From: Vulcanimicrobiota bacterium
GTDB taxonomy: Bacteria > Pseudomonadota > Gammaproteobacteria > Xanthomonadales > Rhodanobacteraceae
Assembly: GCA_903970555.1 (NCBI GenBank)
Contig: CAJCJD010000176.1
Location: 1 to 41,129, forward strand
Length of the DNA: 41,129 nt
Direction of reading: 5' to 3'
Below the pieces are notes generated by a model, which saw only the letters and a program-made list of their open reading frames with translations, did not search any database and was not told the DNA's origin. The position numbers were made by a program, and so were the translations under genes. Below are positions 1 through 9,187 of the stretch, one piece after another (position 1 is the first letter of the stretch; every line of letters starts with the position of its first letter).

Positions 1-3000
1 CCGCGCCTTGCGTGCCGCTTTGCGTTCGCGTCGATCGTGTTGCCACAGATAAATCGCCGGCGTGCTGAGCAAGGTGAGCAGCTGCGACACGAACAGGCCG
101 CCAAGTATCGCGATACCCAATGGCTGGCGCATTTCCGAGCCGATGCCAAAGCCGATCGCGAGCGGTAACGCTGCACCCATCGCCACCAGTGTCGTCATGG
201 TGATCGGGCGGAAGCGCACCATGGCAGCTTCGCGAATGGCATCAGGTGGCGAACGGCCGTGCTCGCGCTCCGCGACCAGCGCGAAATCCACCATCAGGAT
301 TGCATTCTTCTTCACAATGCCGATCAGCATGAGCACCGCAATCACCGACATGGTGGAAAGCTGTGTATGCGTCACAAGCATGGCCAGGAAGGCGCCCATG
401 CCGGCGGCGGGCAGCGTGGAAAGAATCGTCAGCGGATGGATCAGGCTTTCGTACAGAACGCCGAGCACGATGTACATGGCAAGAATGACTGCAATGAACA
501 TGAAGGCCGCATTGGTGGCCGCTTCCACCAGCTTCTGGTTGTCGCCGGTGAATTTCTTGACGATGCCGGGTGGCAATTGTGCGGTGAACATCGCCTGGTC
601 GATCAGCTTCAAGCCATCGGCCTGAGTAATGCCATCGGCAAGGTTGTAATTGATCGTCGCGGATTCGAGCTGGTTGTAGTGCTGAATGTCGATCGGCTCG
701 ATATAAGGCTTGATATGGGCCATGGCCGATAGCGGAACCATCTTGTTCGCGCTGTTGCGCACATACATATTCAAAAGCGTTTGCGGGCTGAGCGAATTGG
801 CGTCGTCCGCGGTAAGGATGACCTGATATTGGTCGATATCGGAGTAAATGACTGACACAGGCGTCTGACCATACGCATTCAGCAGCATTTGGTCGATCTG
901 CCCCATGCCTACTTGCAGGCGAGACGCCGCATCGCGATCGACCTGTAGCAATTGCTGCTTGCCGATGCTGTCGAACGTCGTGCTCACATCGCGGAACTGC
1001 TTCATCTTGCGCATGACTTGCGCCAGCTTCAGCGTCGGATCCTGCAAGCCGCCGCCGGTGGTGCTGGTGACGTCGAACGCATATTGTCCTTTGGCCTTGG
1101 TGCCGCTGTTGCCACTGAAAAAGCCCAGGCTGGTGACTACGACATCGACGTCGGAGAGCTTTTTGTATTGGTCATTGAGCCGCGCAATCACTTTGTCCAC
1201 CGCGTCGGGCCGTTGACCGGGTCCATCGCCGCGCGGCTTGAGGTCGACGAAGTAGGTGGCCTGATTGCCCACCGCACCATTGGTGTTGTTGCCGCCTAGG
1301 AACGAAGAAACATCCAGCACCGCGGGGTCGTTCAACATCGTCGCGTCCACGTCTTGCGCGCGTTTGGCAAGCAAGTCCGGAGAGATATTTGCATCGGCCG
1401 TCAGGGTGACCTGCAGCATGCCGGTATCGCCCTCGGGCATCAGCGCGCCACCCGCTGTTTTGGCGACCGCTACTGCAAGCACAACGGTCAGTATCAAAAG
1501 GATGATCGGTTGCCAGCGCATGATCCGGCGATGATGCATCGCCCAGTCCAGGCCGCGTTCGTAGATGCGAAGCAGCCGTCGGTCGAAACGTTCCACAGCG
1601 AGCTCAAGCTTGCCCGGTTTACGTGTGCCGTGATTTTCCTGTTCGAGATAACGGCCACAAAGCGCAGGCGTCAACGTCAGCGATACCAGTGCGGAAAATA
1701 TGATCGTCGCGATCAGCGTGACGGAAAACTCGCGCAACAACATCACCATCGGGTTGTTGCCTACCACCATCGGCGCGAATACAGCGATCAGCGAGAGCGT
1801 AATTGAGATCACGGTAAAGCCGATTTCCTTCACGCCGATAAGCGAAGCCCCCAGCGCATCGGCGCCCTGTTCCATATGGCGGAAAATGTTTTCGATCACC
1901 ACAATGGCATCGTCCACCACGAAGCCGATGCACAACACCAGCGCAATCAGTGACATCATGTTGAGAGTAAAGCCAAGGGCATACATCAACACAAATGCGC
2001 CAGCGAGCGAGAGAGGCACGCTGAACATAGCGATGATCGTGGGGCGAACGCGGCGCAAAAATACTAGCATCACCAGCGCCACCATCACGATGCTCAGCAG
2101 CAGCGCCACTTCCACTTCGTGCAATGCGGATTTCGTGGACAGTGTCAGATCGAAGATCGGCGTGATCTGCACGTCGGCCGGGACCAGCGCCTGAAGGCGA
2201 GGAATGGTCTTGCGAATTTCCTCCACCAGTTGCACCGAATTGGTCTCGGGGCGCTTCATCACCTGCATCACGGCGGCGTGTTGACGATTGAACCATGCCG
2301 CCTGATAAGCATCCTGCTGGCCATCGGTGACGGTGGCGACATCAGACAGACGCACCGGCACGGTTTTCTTGTTGACGATAATCAGCGAGGCAAAATCCTT
2401 CGCCGTGTGAAGACCGTCGTTGGCGGTAACGGTCATTTGCGTTATGCCATCGCTGACGATGCCTTGCGGTGACGCGACGTTGGCGGCACGCAAAACATTG
2501 GCGACGTCGTTCGACGTCAGGCTCTTGGCGGTGAGTGCCTGATTATTTAGTGAGATGCGTATGGCATGCGGTGCACCGCCGATGAGCTGAGCCTGCGCCA
2601 CGCCGTCGATCTGCGCGACGGCGGGTCGCATCAGGGTATCGGCCAGATCGTAGAGCTTGTCCGGCGGCATGCTGGTGGAGGTCATCGCAATCAGCAGCAC
2701 CGGAATTTGCGAAGTATCGGCCTTGAAGTACTGCGGTGGCGATAACGCCATTTCGGCAGGCAAATCGGGGGCCGCTGCGTTCAGGGCCGCCTCGACATCG
2801 CGGGCCGCCTGGTCGGCGCTGCGGCGCATGTCGAACTGAATTTGAATATTCGCGCCGCCCGGATTCGAGTCCGAGGTCATTTCTTGGATGCCGGGAATAC
2901 GCCCGAGCTGCCGTTCCAAAGGGGCGACCACCGTCGACGCAACGGTCTGCGCATCGGCACCAGGAAGCAGCGCCTGCACGGCCACTGCGGGAAATTGCAT

Positions 3001-3117
3001 CGAAGGAAAGGCTGCCAGCCCTAGCAGCAGATAGGCGCAGAAACCCGCAATGACCAGGCCGATCGCCAACAGTGAGACGGCTACGGGGCGGCGGACAATG
3101 GGCTCGAAGATGTTCAT
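1..3117 (-). CDS. RND efflux pump, MdtC-like (downstream copy, partial)
   Basis: Inner-membrane proton/drug antiporter of the HAE1/MdtBC branch of RND transporters. The frame is open from an ATG at 3117 to base 1 (1039 codons). It lacks only the last few residues, because the tail up to a RERKAARKAR stretch matches the paralogue at 3380-6544, which ends about 15 residues later. Visible hallmarks are an N-terminal RRPVA start before TM1, the PLERQLGRIPGI loop, the GFVVDDAIVV segment of TM4 with the paired aspartates used for proton relay, and GIVKKNAILMVDFA in the C-terminal half. The two copies are alike along their whole length, so this is a tandem duplication. It is probably co-transcribed with the upstream copy across a 262-bp gap that contains a palindrome. 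No membrane-fusion gene is visible next to it. In MdtABC, B and C form a heterotrimer; that this pair does so is inference. Confidence 0.93.
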   Translation of the reverse strand, partial: MNIFEPIVRRPVAVSLLAIGLVIAGFCAYLLLGLAAFPSMQFPAVAVQALLPGADAQTVASTVVAPLERQLGRIPGIQEMTSDSNPGGANIQIQFDMRRSADQAARDVEAALNAAAPDLPAEMALSPPQYFKADTSQIPVLLIAMTSTSMPPDKLYDLADTLMRPAVAQIDGVAQAQLIGGAPHAIRISLNNQALTAKSLTSNDVANVLRAANVASPQGIVSDGITQMTVTANDGLHTAKDFASLIIVNKKTVPVRLSDVATVTDGQQDAYQAAWFNRQHAAVMQVMKRPETNSVQLVEEIRKTIPRLQALVPADVQITPIFDLTLSTKSALHEVEVALLLSIVMVALVMLVFLRRVRPTIIAMFSVPLSLAGAFVLMYALGFTLNMMSLIALVLCIGFVVDDAIVVIENIFRHMEQGADALGASLIGVKEIGFTVISITLSLIAVFAPMVVGNNPMVMLLREFSVTLIATIIFSALVSLTLTPALCGRYLEQENHGTRKPGKLELAVERFDRRLLRIYERGLDWAMHHRRIMRWQPIILLILTVVLAVAVAKTAGGALMPEGDTGMLQVTLTADANISPDLLAKRAQDVDATMLNDPAVLDVSSFLGGNNTNGAVGNQATYFVDLKPRGDGPGQRPDAVDKVIARLNDQYKKLSDVDVVVTSLGFFSGNSGTKAKGQYAFDVTSTTGGGLQDPTLKLAQVMRKMKQFRDVSTTFDSIGKQQLLQVDRDAASRLQVGMGQIDQMLLNAYGQTPVSVIYSDIDQYQVILTADDANSLSPQTLLNMYVRNSANKMVPLSAMAHIKPYIEPIDIQHYNQLESATINYNLADGITQADGLKLIDQAMFTAQLPPGIVKKFTGDNQKLVEAATNAAFMFIAVILAMYIVLGVLYESLIHPLTILSTLPAAGMGAFLAMLVTHTQLSTMSVIAVLMLIGIVKKNAILMVDFALVAEREHGRSPPDAIREAAMVRFRPITMTTLVAMGAALPLAIGFGIGSEMRQPLGIAILGGLFVSQLLTLLSTPAIYLWQHDRRERKAARKAR

Positions 3118-3230
3118 GCGCTCACCTGCATGCCGGCGTCAGGCAGGCGCAAGCGGCGCGTGAGTGCGCGGGTCCATGCAAGAAAAAGAGCGTATCCATA
3201 AGCACTTCATACCCGCATGCGCAGGTCCGC

Positions 3231-3266
3231 AAATGTGCCTTAAGTCCGACCCTGCCGAAAGGCATG
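3231..3266. repeat. Conserved 36-nt block upstream of RND gene, copy A
   Basis: Matches 6672-6707 at 32 of 36 positions, although the surrounding leader sequence has diverged much more. Both blocks contain a TGCC-GAAA-GGCA stem with a GNRA-type loop. The block lies 114 bp upstream of the ATG at 3117, and its partner lies 128 bp upstream of the GTG at 6544. Read on the minus strand it opens a 47-codon frame (3265 to 3122) ending 4 nt before the RND start. All four differences between the copies would be non-synonymous, so conservation of the DNA or RNA is likelier than of a peptide. Confidence 0.7.
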
Positions 3267-3329
3267 CGGATAGATCATGGAACGCGGCCTGGCGCTTTGG
3301 TTCCCGTTGCTGCGAAACTGAAGGCTCTA

Positions 3330-3361
3330 CTCGTCATCCCGGCCTTCACCGGGATGACGAG
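3330..3361. repeat. Perfect 13-bp-arm palindrome between the RND genes
   Basis: CTCGTCATCCCGG, a 6-nt loop, then the exact complement CCGGGATGACGAG. It lies just downstream of the stop of the upstream RND gene (minus strand). No T-run follows, so it is not a canonical terminator. The sequence resembles the GTCATCCCGG-type palindromic intergenic repeats common in proteobacterial genomes and is related in style to the doublet at 25205-25286. It could stabilise or attenuate the transcript between the two pump genes; that is inference. Confidence 0.85.
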
Positions 3362-3379
3362 CGAAAAAGCTGCGGACGA

Positions 3380-6300
3380 TCACTCTGCCGCGGGAACCTG
3401 CTTGTCCAATTCCCGCAAACGACGCCTTTCCGCACGACGCGCCTTGCGCGCCGCCTTACGTTCGCGACGGTCGTGTTGCCACAAATAGATGGCCGGCGTG
3501 CTGAGCAAGGTCAGCAGCTGGGATACGAACAATCCACCAAGGATCGCGATACCCAGCGGCTGGCGCATTTCCGAACCGACGCCGAAGCCGATCGCGAGCG
3601 GCAATGCCGCCCCCATCGCCACCAGCGTCGTCATGGTGATCGGGCGGAAACGCACGAGGGCGGCCTCGCGAATCGCTTCCGGCGGCGTGCGGCCTTCTTC
3701 GCGTTCGGCAACAAGTGCGAAGTCGACCATCAGGATCGCGTTCTTCTTCACGATACCAATAAGCATCAACACGGCGATCACCGACATCATGGTGAGCTGC
3801 GTATGCGTGAGCAGCATGGCAAGGAAAGCGCCCATGCCGGCGGCGGGAAGCGTCGAGAGAATGGTCAGCGGATGAATCAGGCTCTCGTAAAGAATGCCGA
3901 GCACGATGTACATCACCAGAATCACCGCGGCGAAAACGATCAATGCGTTCTCCATCGCCTCGACCAGCTTCTGGTTGTCGCCGGTAAAGCGCTTAGACAC
4001 GCCAGGCGGCAGCTGTGCGGCGAACATCGCCTGATCGACGAATTTCAAACCATCCGCCTGGGTGATGCCGTCAGCGAGGTTGTAGCTGATCGTGGACGAT
4101 TCCATCTGGTTGTAGTGTTCGATCTCGACCGGCGCGATATACGGCTTGATATGCGCCATCGCCGAAAGCGGAATCATCTTGCCCTGTGTATTGCGCACGT
4201 ACGTGTTGAGCAAGGTTTCCGGGCTGAGCGAATCAGCGTTGCCGGCGGTCATCACCACGCGGTACTGATTGATGTCCGAATAGATCACCGAAACCGGCGT
4301 CTGGCTGAAGGCGTCCGTAAGGGCCTGGTCGATCGTGCCCATGCCTACCTGCAGGCGGGACGCGGCGTTGCGATCGACTTCCAGCAGTTGTTGCTTGCCG
4401 ATGCTGTCGTAGCTGGTGCTGACGTTTTTGAATTGACTCATCTTGCGCATCACCTGCGCAAGATGCAGCGTCGCCGGTTGCAGCGGCGCACCCGTGGTGC
4501 TGCCCAGGTCGAACGCGTATTCGCCGCCGCCTTTGTTGGTGCCGCCCCCGAGGAATTGCATGCCACGCATCGTGATGGTCATGTCGGCGATATCTTTGTA
4601 TCGCTTGTCCAGTCGTTCGATCACTTTGTCTACGGAATCGGGACGCTGGCCCGGCCCATGGCCGAGCGGCTTGAGGTCGATGAACAAAGTGGAGTTGTTG
4701 CCGACCGCGCCATTGTTGTTATTGCCGCCCAGGATCGTGGTGACGTCTTGTACGGCGGGATCGGCCTGCATGATGGCCGCGACAGCTTGCGTGCGCGTTG
4801 CCATCAACGCCGGAGAAATGTTCGCGTCAGCGGTCATCTGCGCGATCATCATGCCCGTATCTTCCTTCGGCATGATTGCGCCGCCAGCCGTCTTGGCGAC
4901 GACCGTGGCCAGACCAACCGTAAGGATCAGCAAAATCAGCGGCTGCCAGCGCATGATCCGACGGTGGTGCATCGCCCAGTCCAGGCCGCGCTCGTAGATG
5001 CGCAGCAGCTGACGATCGAAGCGTTCCACTATCGCTTCCAGCTTGCCTGGTTTGCGATCCCCCGGCCTTTCCTCAAGCAGATAACGGCCGCACAACGCAG
5101 GCGTAAGCGTGAGCGACACCACTGCGGAAATCACGATCGTCGAGATCAGCGTGACCGAGAACTCACGCATCAACATCACTAGGGTGTTGTTGCCGAACAC
5201 CATCGGCGCAAACACCGCCACCAGCGAGACCGTGATCGAAATCACCGTGAAACCGATCTCGCGCACGCCGAGCAATGCCGCATCCAAGGAAGGCATGCCG
5301 TGTTCCATATGGCGCACGATGTTCTCGATCACCACGATCGCATCGTCCACCACAAAGCCGATGCACAACACCAGCGCGATCAACGACAAGGTGTTAAGGG
5401 TGAAGCCGAGCGTGTACATCACCACGAACGCGCCGGCAAGCGACAATGGCACGCTCAACATCGCAATCAGCGTGGGGCGCGCCCGCCGCAAGAAAACCAG
5501 CATCACTAGCGCAACCATCACGATACTAAGCAGCAGCGCTATCTCCACTTCATGCAGCGCGGACTTGGTGCCTTGAGTGAGGTCGAAAATCGGCGTGATC
5601 TGCACATCGGCAGGCACCAGGTTGCGCAATGCCGGAAGGCGATCGCGAATGTCCTGCACCAATTGCACCGAGTTGGCTTCGGGACGTTTGCTGATCTGCA
5701 TTGACACGGCGCGCTGGCCGTTGAACCACGCAGCCTGATACTTATCCTGTTCGCCGCTGGTGATGGTGGCCACGTCAGACAGATGCACCGGTACGCCCTT
5801 CTGGCTGGCGATCACCAGCGAAGCGAAGTCTTGCGGTGTGTGCAGCGCGTCGTTGGCAGTGACGGTCATCTGGCTGATGCCGTCGCTGAGAATGCCCTGC
5901 GGCGAGGTGACGTTCGCGGCGCGTAGCGCGTTGGCGATATCGTTTGCGGTGATGCCCTTGGCCGTCAGCGCTAGGTTGTTCAACGTGACGCGCACGGAAT
6001 GCGGCGTGCCGCCAAAAACTTGCACCTGCGCTACACCGGGAATCTGCGCCACGGCAGGCATCAGCAAGGTATCAGTGAGGTCGTAGAGCCTATCGGGCGG
6101 CATGCTGGTGGAAGTCAGCGAGATCAGCAGTACCGGAATCGATGCCGTATCGAATTTGAAATACTGCGGCGGCTGCATGCTTGCCGGTAGGTCCGGCTGC
6201 GCTGCATTGATCGCGGCCTGCACATCGCGTGCAGCCTTGTCCGCATTGCGCCCGAAATCAAACAGGATCTGGATCTGCGTGCCACCGGCATTGCTGTCCG

Positions 6301-6544
6301 ACGTCATCTGCTGGATGCCAGGAATGCGGCCCAGCTGCCGTTCCAGTGGCGCGACCACGGTGGCCGCCATGGTTTGCGCATCGGCGCCCGGGTACTGGGC
6401 GATCACCACCAGGCCTGGGAAATCCAGCGACGGTAACGCCGCCACGCCCAGCACGAGATAGGCGCAGAAACCGGCGATGGTCAGCCCGATCGCCAGCAGG
6501 GCGGTGCCGACCGGCCGGCGAATGATGGGCGCGAAAATATTCAC
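3380..6544 (-). CDS. RND efflux pump, MdtC-like (upstream copy)
   Basis: Complete 1054-residue RND transporter, the usual size for the HAE1/MdtBC group, predicted to use proton flow to export drugs or similar amphipathic compounds. It starts with GTG at 6544 (MNIFAPIIRRPVG). Seen in order are TM1, a porter domain with PLERQLGRIPGIQQM, TM4 with GFVVDDAIVVIENIVRHME, a second porter half, then YIVLGILYESLIHPLTILSTLP and GIVKKNAILMVDFALVAERE, and a basic C-terminal tail ending in PAAE. All-over similarity to E. coli MdtC is higher than to MdtB or AcrB from remembered sequences; the exact subfamily is inference. The gene ahead of it on the same strand is btuB, not an mdtA-type adaptor, which is unusual. 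The second RND copy follows. Confidence 0.95.
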   Translation of the reverse strand: MNIFAPIIRRPVGTALLAIGLTIAGFCAYLVLGVAALPSLDFPGLVVIAQYPGADAQTMAATVVAPLERQLGRIPGIQQMTSDSNAGGTQIQILFDFGRNADKAARDVQAAINAAQPDLPASMQPPQYFKFDTASIPVLLISLTSTSMPPDRLYDLTDTLLMPAVAQIPGVAQVQVFGGTPHSVRVTLNNLALTAKGITANDIANALRAANVTSPQGILSDGISQMTVTANDALHTPQDFASLVIASQKGVPVHLSDVATITSGEQDKYQAAWFNGQRAVSMQISKRPEANSVQLVQDIRDRLPALRNLVPADVQITPIFDLTQGTKSALHEVEIALLLSIVMVALVMLVFLRRARPTLIAMLSVPLSLAGAFVVMYTLGFTLNTLSLIALVLCIGFVVDDAIVVIENIVRHMEHGMPSLDAALLGVREIGFTVISITVSLVAVFAPMVFGNNTLVMLMREFSVTLISTIVISAVVSLTLTPALCGRYLLEERPGDRKPGKLEAIVERFDRQLLRIYERGLDWAMHHRRIMRWQPLILLILTVGLATVVAKTAGGAIMPKEDTGMMIAQMTADANISPALMATRTQAVAAIMQADPAVQDVTTILGGNNNNGAVGNNSTLFIDLKPLGHGPGQRPDSVDKVIERLDKRYKDIADMTITMRGMQFLGGGTNKGGGEYAFDLGSTTGAPLQPATLHLAQVMRKMSQFKNVSTSYDSIGKQQLLEVDRNAASRLQVGMGTIDQALTDAFSQTPVSVIYSDINQYRVVMTAGNADSLSPETLLNTYVRNTQGKMIPLSAMAHIKPYIAPVEIEHYNQMESSTISYNLADGITQADGLKFVDQAMFAAQLPPGVSKRFTGDNQKLVEAMENALIVFAAVILVMYIVLGILYESLIHPLTILSTLPAAGMGAFLAMLLTHTQLTMMSVIAVLMLIGIVKKNAILMVDFALVAEREEGRTPPEAIREAALVRFRPITMTTLVAMGAALPLAIGFGVGSEMRQPLGIAILGGLFVSQLLTLLSTPAIYLWQHDRRERKAARKARRAERRRLRELDKQVPAAE

Positions 6545-6671
6545 CGCGTCACCGACGCGTCGGTGTCAGGTAGATGTAAGCCGTGCACACGCGAATCCAG
6601 CGCGTGCTTCGGCGCATCGAAAAAGAAGGGCACATTCATGGGCACCTTATGCCTTGGGAAGCTGTCCCCGC

Positions 6672-6707
6672 GAATGTGCCTGAAGTCCGGCCGTGCCGAA
6701 AGGCATG
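6672..6707. repeat. Conserved 36-nt block upstream of RND gene, copy B
   Basis: Partner of 3231-3266 (32/36 identical), 128 bp upstream of the GTG start at 6544. On the minus strand it opens a frame of only 19 codons (6706 to 6647, stop TAA), whereas copy A gives 47 codons. The peptide frame is therefore not conserved while the DNA is. A small stem with a GAAA loop is present. It may be an operator or a leader RNA element shared by the pump genes. Confidence 0.7.
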
Positions 6708-6747
6708 GAGCGGATTTTCCTGCTCAGGCAGCTATTTATTCAGGTAA

Positions 6748-6775
6748 CCGCCGCCCCGCAAAGGCCGAGGCGGTC
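6748..6775. other. Inverted repeat after btuB, weak terminator candidate
   Basis: ACCGCC and GGCGGT arms flank a 16-nt middle, 15 bp beyond the btuB stop (minus strand). It could end the btuB transcript, but no U-run follows on the minus strand, so read-through into the RND pair is possible. Confidence 0.3.
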
Positions 6776-6789
6776 TGGAAATCCTGTCG

Positions 6790-8715
6790 TCAATGGATCG
6801 TCGGGGTGTAACGCAACGTGAGATACCAGGTGCGGCCGAGCTGGTTGTAGTAGTAGGCCGTTTCGTAGTTCTTATCGAAGACGTTTGCCAGGCGCGCTTC
6901 CACACGCCAGTCGGGTGCGAAGTTGTAGCTGGCGCGCAGGTCCGTAGTGGCGTAGCCACCCATGCGATATGCATTGGCGGCATCGTCATAGCGCGCGTCC
7001 GCGGCAAAGAAGGTCGCGCCCACGCCGAACTTGCCAAAGCTGCGATCCACATCCAAACGCGCAGTCTGCCTGGCGCGACGCGGCAGGATTTTCCCATCGT
7101 TGCCGTCGTTACCATCGTCCTTGGGCTGCAACCAGGTGAGGTAACTCTGCACGCGCCAGTTATCCACGTTGAAACCGAACTGACCTTCGACGCCGCGAAT
7201 CAGTGCGCGGCTGACGTTTTCCGGGACGAATTCGCTGTTCAGCTCGATCAGGTTTTCGATGCGCGTCTGATACGCATTGAGACCCCAGTTCCAGTTGCTG
7301 AGCTGCTGCGTGAGGCCGATTTCGCCGCTGTGCGACGTTTCCGGCTTCAGATCGGGGTTGGAGGTAGGCACGCCGCCAAACGCCGGGTAATACAGATCGT
7401 CGAAGGTCGGCGCGTGGAAGGCCGTGCCGTAGCTGGCCGACAGCACCAAGCCCTGATCGAAGTGATACCCCCACAACGCGTTGCCGGTGTTGTGATTGCC
7501 GAACTGATCGTTGTGGTCGTGACGCGCCGACAACTGAATTTCGTTCTGCCCGAACATGCCCTGGTACTGCGCGAACGTGCCAGCGTCGCCGCGCGTGGTC
7601 TGTTCGAACGCGGTGTCGCTGAAGATGTGTTCCTGCTCGTAATCCGTGCCGACGGTCAGCAATTGGTTGGTGCCCAGCGTGATGTCGTTCTGCCACGAGG
7701 CCTGATTGCGACGCGAATCGAAGTAGCCGGTACCCATGCGCGGGTAGTACTCGCCGAAATACGAGCCTTGATAGAACGTGTCATTGTCGTCGCGGCTCTG
7801 ACCGGCGCTCAGCGTCACCTTCCAGATATCCACCGGCGTGAAGCTCAGGCGCGTGCCGGCGACGTATTGCTCTTCGATCGCTTCGTCGCCACTGTAGGGC
7901 GAACCGGCGTATTCGACGTTGCTCTTGCTGCGCAGCCAGTCGAACACCAGTTCTGTGCCGTTGTCCCAGCGGTAGCCGAAGTTGGCGAAGCCGTTCCAGT
8001 TGCGATACGCGTCGTTGCGCGGATCGTCCACGAAACACGCCACGCCCAATTCAGCCGCACCCATGCGGCAAGAAGGAATGCCACCGGTGTATTCACCACC
8101 CAGGCTCGCGTTGTACCAAAGATGCGAATCGCCGCCGGATACGCCGGCCTGGCTGTTGATGTAACCGTGGCTGCCGCCTGTTACGCTGATCGACGGCGCA
8201 ATGCCGCCATTGGGCTGGCCGTGACGCGTAAAGATCTGGATCACGCCGCCGATCGCATCCGAACCGTACAAGCTCGCGCGCGGACCGCGCACGATTTCAA
8301 TGCGATCGATCGCTTCGACTGGAATCTGTTCCAACGCCGGCACACCCGCGCTGACCGAACCGATGCGCACACCATCGATCAGCAGCAGTGTGTGATCGGC
8401 ATTCGTACCGCGCAGAAAAATGCTGGCCTGGCCGCCGATGCCGCCCGTCTGCGCCATCGACACGCCGGGCAGGCCTGTCAGCAAATCCACTAGCGAGGTG
8501 GGCTGCAAGCGCTCGATGTCTTCGCGCGTGATCACGGTGACCGACGAGAGCGTGTCGTTTTCCGTGGCGGCGGTGCGCGTGGCGGTTACCACCACGGTTT
8601 TCAGCGTGGTGTTCTGATCGTTCGATGGATCGCTCGATGCGGTTTGCGCGTAAGCAAACGAGCTGCTCAAGCTGAGCGCGACTATGGCGGCAGCCAGCGG
8701 AGTTTTCTTCAACAT
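6790..8715 (-). CDS. btuB: TonB-dependent vitamin B12 receptor
   Basis: Outer-membrane beta-barrel receptor for cobalamin, 641 residues (E. coli BtuB is about 614). The ATG at 8715 was chosen over longer in-frame extensions because it gives a clean signal peptide (MLKKTPLAAAIVALSLSS, likely cut after AYA) and has GGGGA 7 nt upstream. After the signal comes a TonB-box-like LKTVVVTATRT. The plug domain follows (about residues 50-160), with EDIERLQP, FLRGTNADHTLLLIDGVRI and IEIVRGPRASLYGSDAIGGVIQI, typical of BtuB. The barrel ends in a strand with a TWYLTLRY-like pattern near the C terminus. The B12 riboswitch in its leader is independent support for the substrate. Two RND genes follow on the same strand 245 bp later. 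Confidence 0.95.
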   Translation of the reverse strand: MLKKTPLAAAIVALSLSSSFAYAQTASSDPSNDQNTTLKTVVVTATRTAATENDTLSSVTVITREDIERLQPTSLVDLLTGLPGVSMAQTGGIGGQASIFLRGTNADHTLLLIDGVRIGSVSAGVPALEQIPVEAIDRIEIVRGPRASLYGSDAIGGVIQIFTRHGQPNGGIAPSISVTGGSHGYINSQAGVSGGDSHLWYNASLGGEYTGGIPSCRMGAAELGVACFVDDPRNDAYRNWNGFANFGYRWDNGTELVFDWLRSKSNVEYAGSPYSGDEAIEEQYVAGTRLSFTPVDIWKVTLSAGQSRDDNDTFYQGSYFGEYYPRMGTGYFDSRRNQASWQNDITLGTNQLLTVGTDYEQEHIFSDTAFEQTTRGDAGTFAQYQGMFGQNEIQLSARHDHNDQFGNHNTGNALWGYHFDQGLVLSASYGTAFHAPTFDDLYYPAFGGVPTSNPDLKPETSHSGEIGLTQQLSNWNWGLNAYQTRIENLIELNSEFVPENVSRALIRGVEGQFGFNVDNWRVQSYLTWLQPKDDGNDGNDGKILPRRARQTARLDVDRSFGKFGVGATFFAADARYDDAANAYRMGGYATTDLRASYNFAPDWRVEARLANVFDKNYETAYYYNQLGRTWYLTLRYTPTIH

Positions 8716-8854
8716 GTTCGGTTCCCCTGCCACACGTCCCCGCGCGGCGTAGATAGATAAGCCGGCAGCCATGCGATGTGGGAGGGAACGGAATGCGGGC
8801 AGGCTCAACAAGGTCGGCACGCGATCCGAGTCTCGCCCACCGCGAGTTGCCAGA

Positions 8855-9055
8855 ACCAATGAATCAGGCCGGTCTCCGGACTCGCGAGGCGGCGCGCTTG
8901 AATCGCGCCCTCGAACGATGCCTTCCCATGCGTACAGCACAGTGGCGTAGAACGTTCGAAAAACTCGCTTACCGTTGCGGGGGCAGTGCCGGCCTTGCTG
9001 CGTAAACAGCGCACCGGCTTCCCGTTTCATCCCCTTCGGTTAGATAGGCCTAAGG
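8855..9055 (-). promoter_or_regulatory. Cobalamin (AdoCbl) riboswitch
   Basis: Read on the minus strand, the region holds the class hallmarks in the right order: GGGAAGCCGGTG (9023-9012), GCCCCCGCAACGGTAA (8984-8969), GGGAAGGC (8927-8920) and the B12 box GAGTCCGGAGACCGGCCTG (starting at 8883). It lies in the leader of btuB with about 140 nt between the B12 box and the ATG. In this family, binding of adenosylcobalamin blocks expression of the transporter, usually by hiding the ribosome-binding site or by termination. No U-run is seen before the gene, so translational control is likelier here. The boundaries are approximate. Confidence 0.93.
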
Positions 9056-9073
9056 GACACCTGAAACGCGCGA

Positions 9074-9102
9074 ACTGTAGCCGGTGGGGGCGTCAAGGGC
9101 AA
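9074..9102 (-). promoter_or_regulatory. Predicted sigma-70 promoter of btuB leader
   Basis: On the minus strand, TTGCCC (9102-9097), a 17-nt spacer, then TACAGT (9079-9074). Transcription would begin near 9067, just before the riboswitch aptamer, which is where a leader of this type should start. Read by eye only. Confidence 0.5.
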
Positions 9103-9187
9103 CGTTATGGCGCCACTCCGACGTGGCTCAGTCGCAACCGCAGGCCCCTGGTGTATCGTTCCGCTCACCCGATGACGAGACAGAACC

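Noticed and set aside
3122-3265. 47-codon upstream frame ending 4 nt before the downstream RND start
   Set aside because: The homologous leader of the other copy stops after 19 codons, and all differences in the shared block are non-synonymous, so a translated leader peptide is unlikely.
3164-5182. Long plus-strand open frame (over 600 codons) across the RND gene
   Set aside because: It runs antisense to a clearly homologous RND transporter; the Arg/His-rich translation resembles antisense reading of high-GC coding DNA.
6793-8493. Plus-strand open frame of 566 codons over btuB
   Set aside because: It is antisense to BtuB, which has signal peptide, plug and riboswitch support; no family and no ribosome-binding site on the plus strand.
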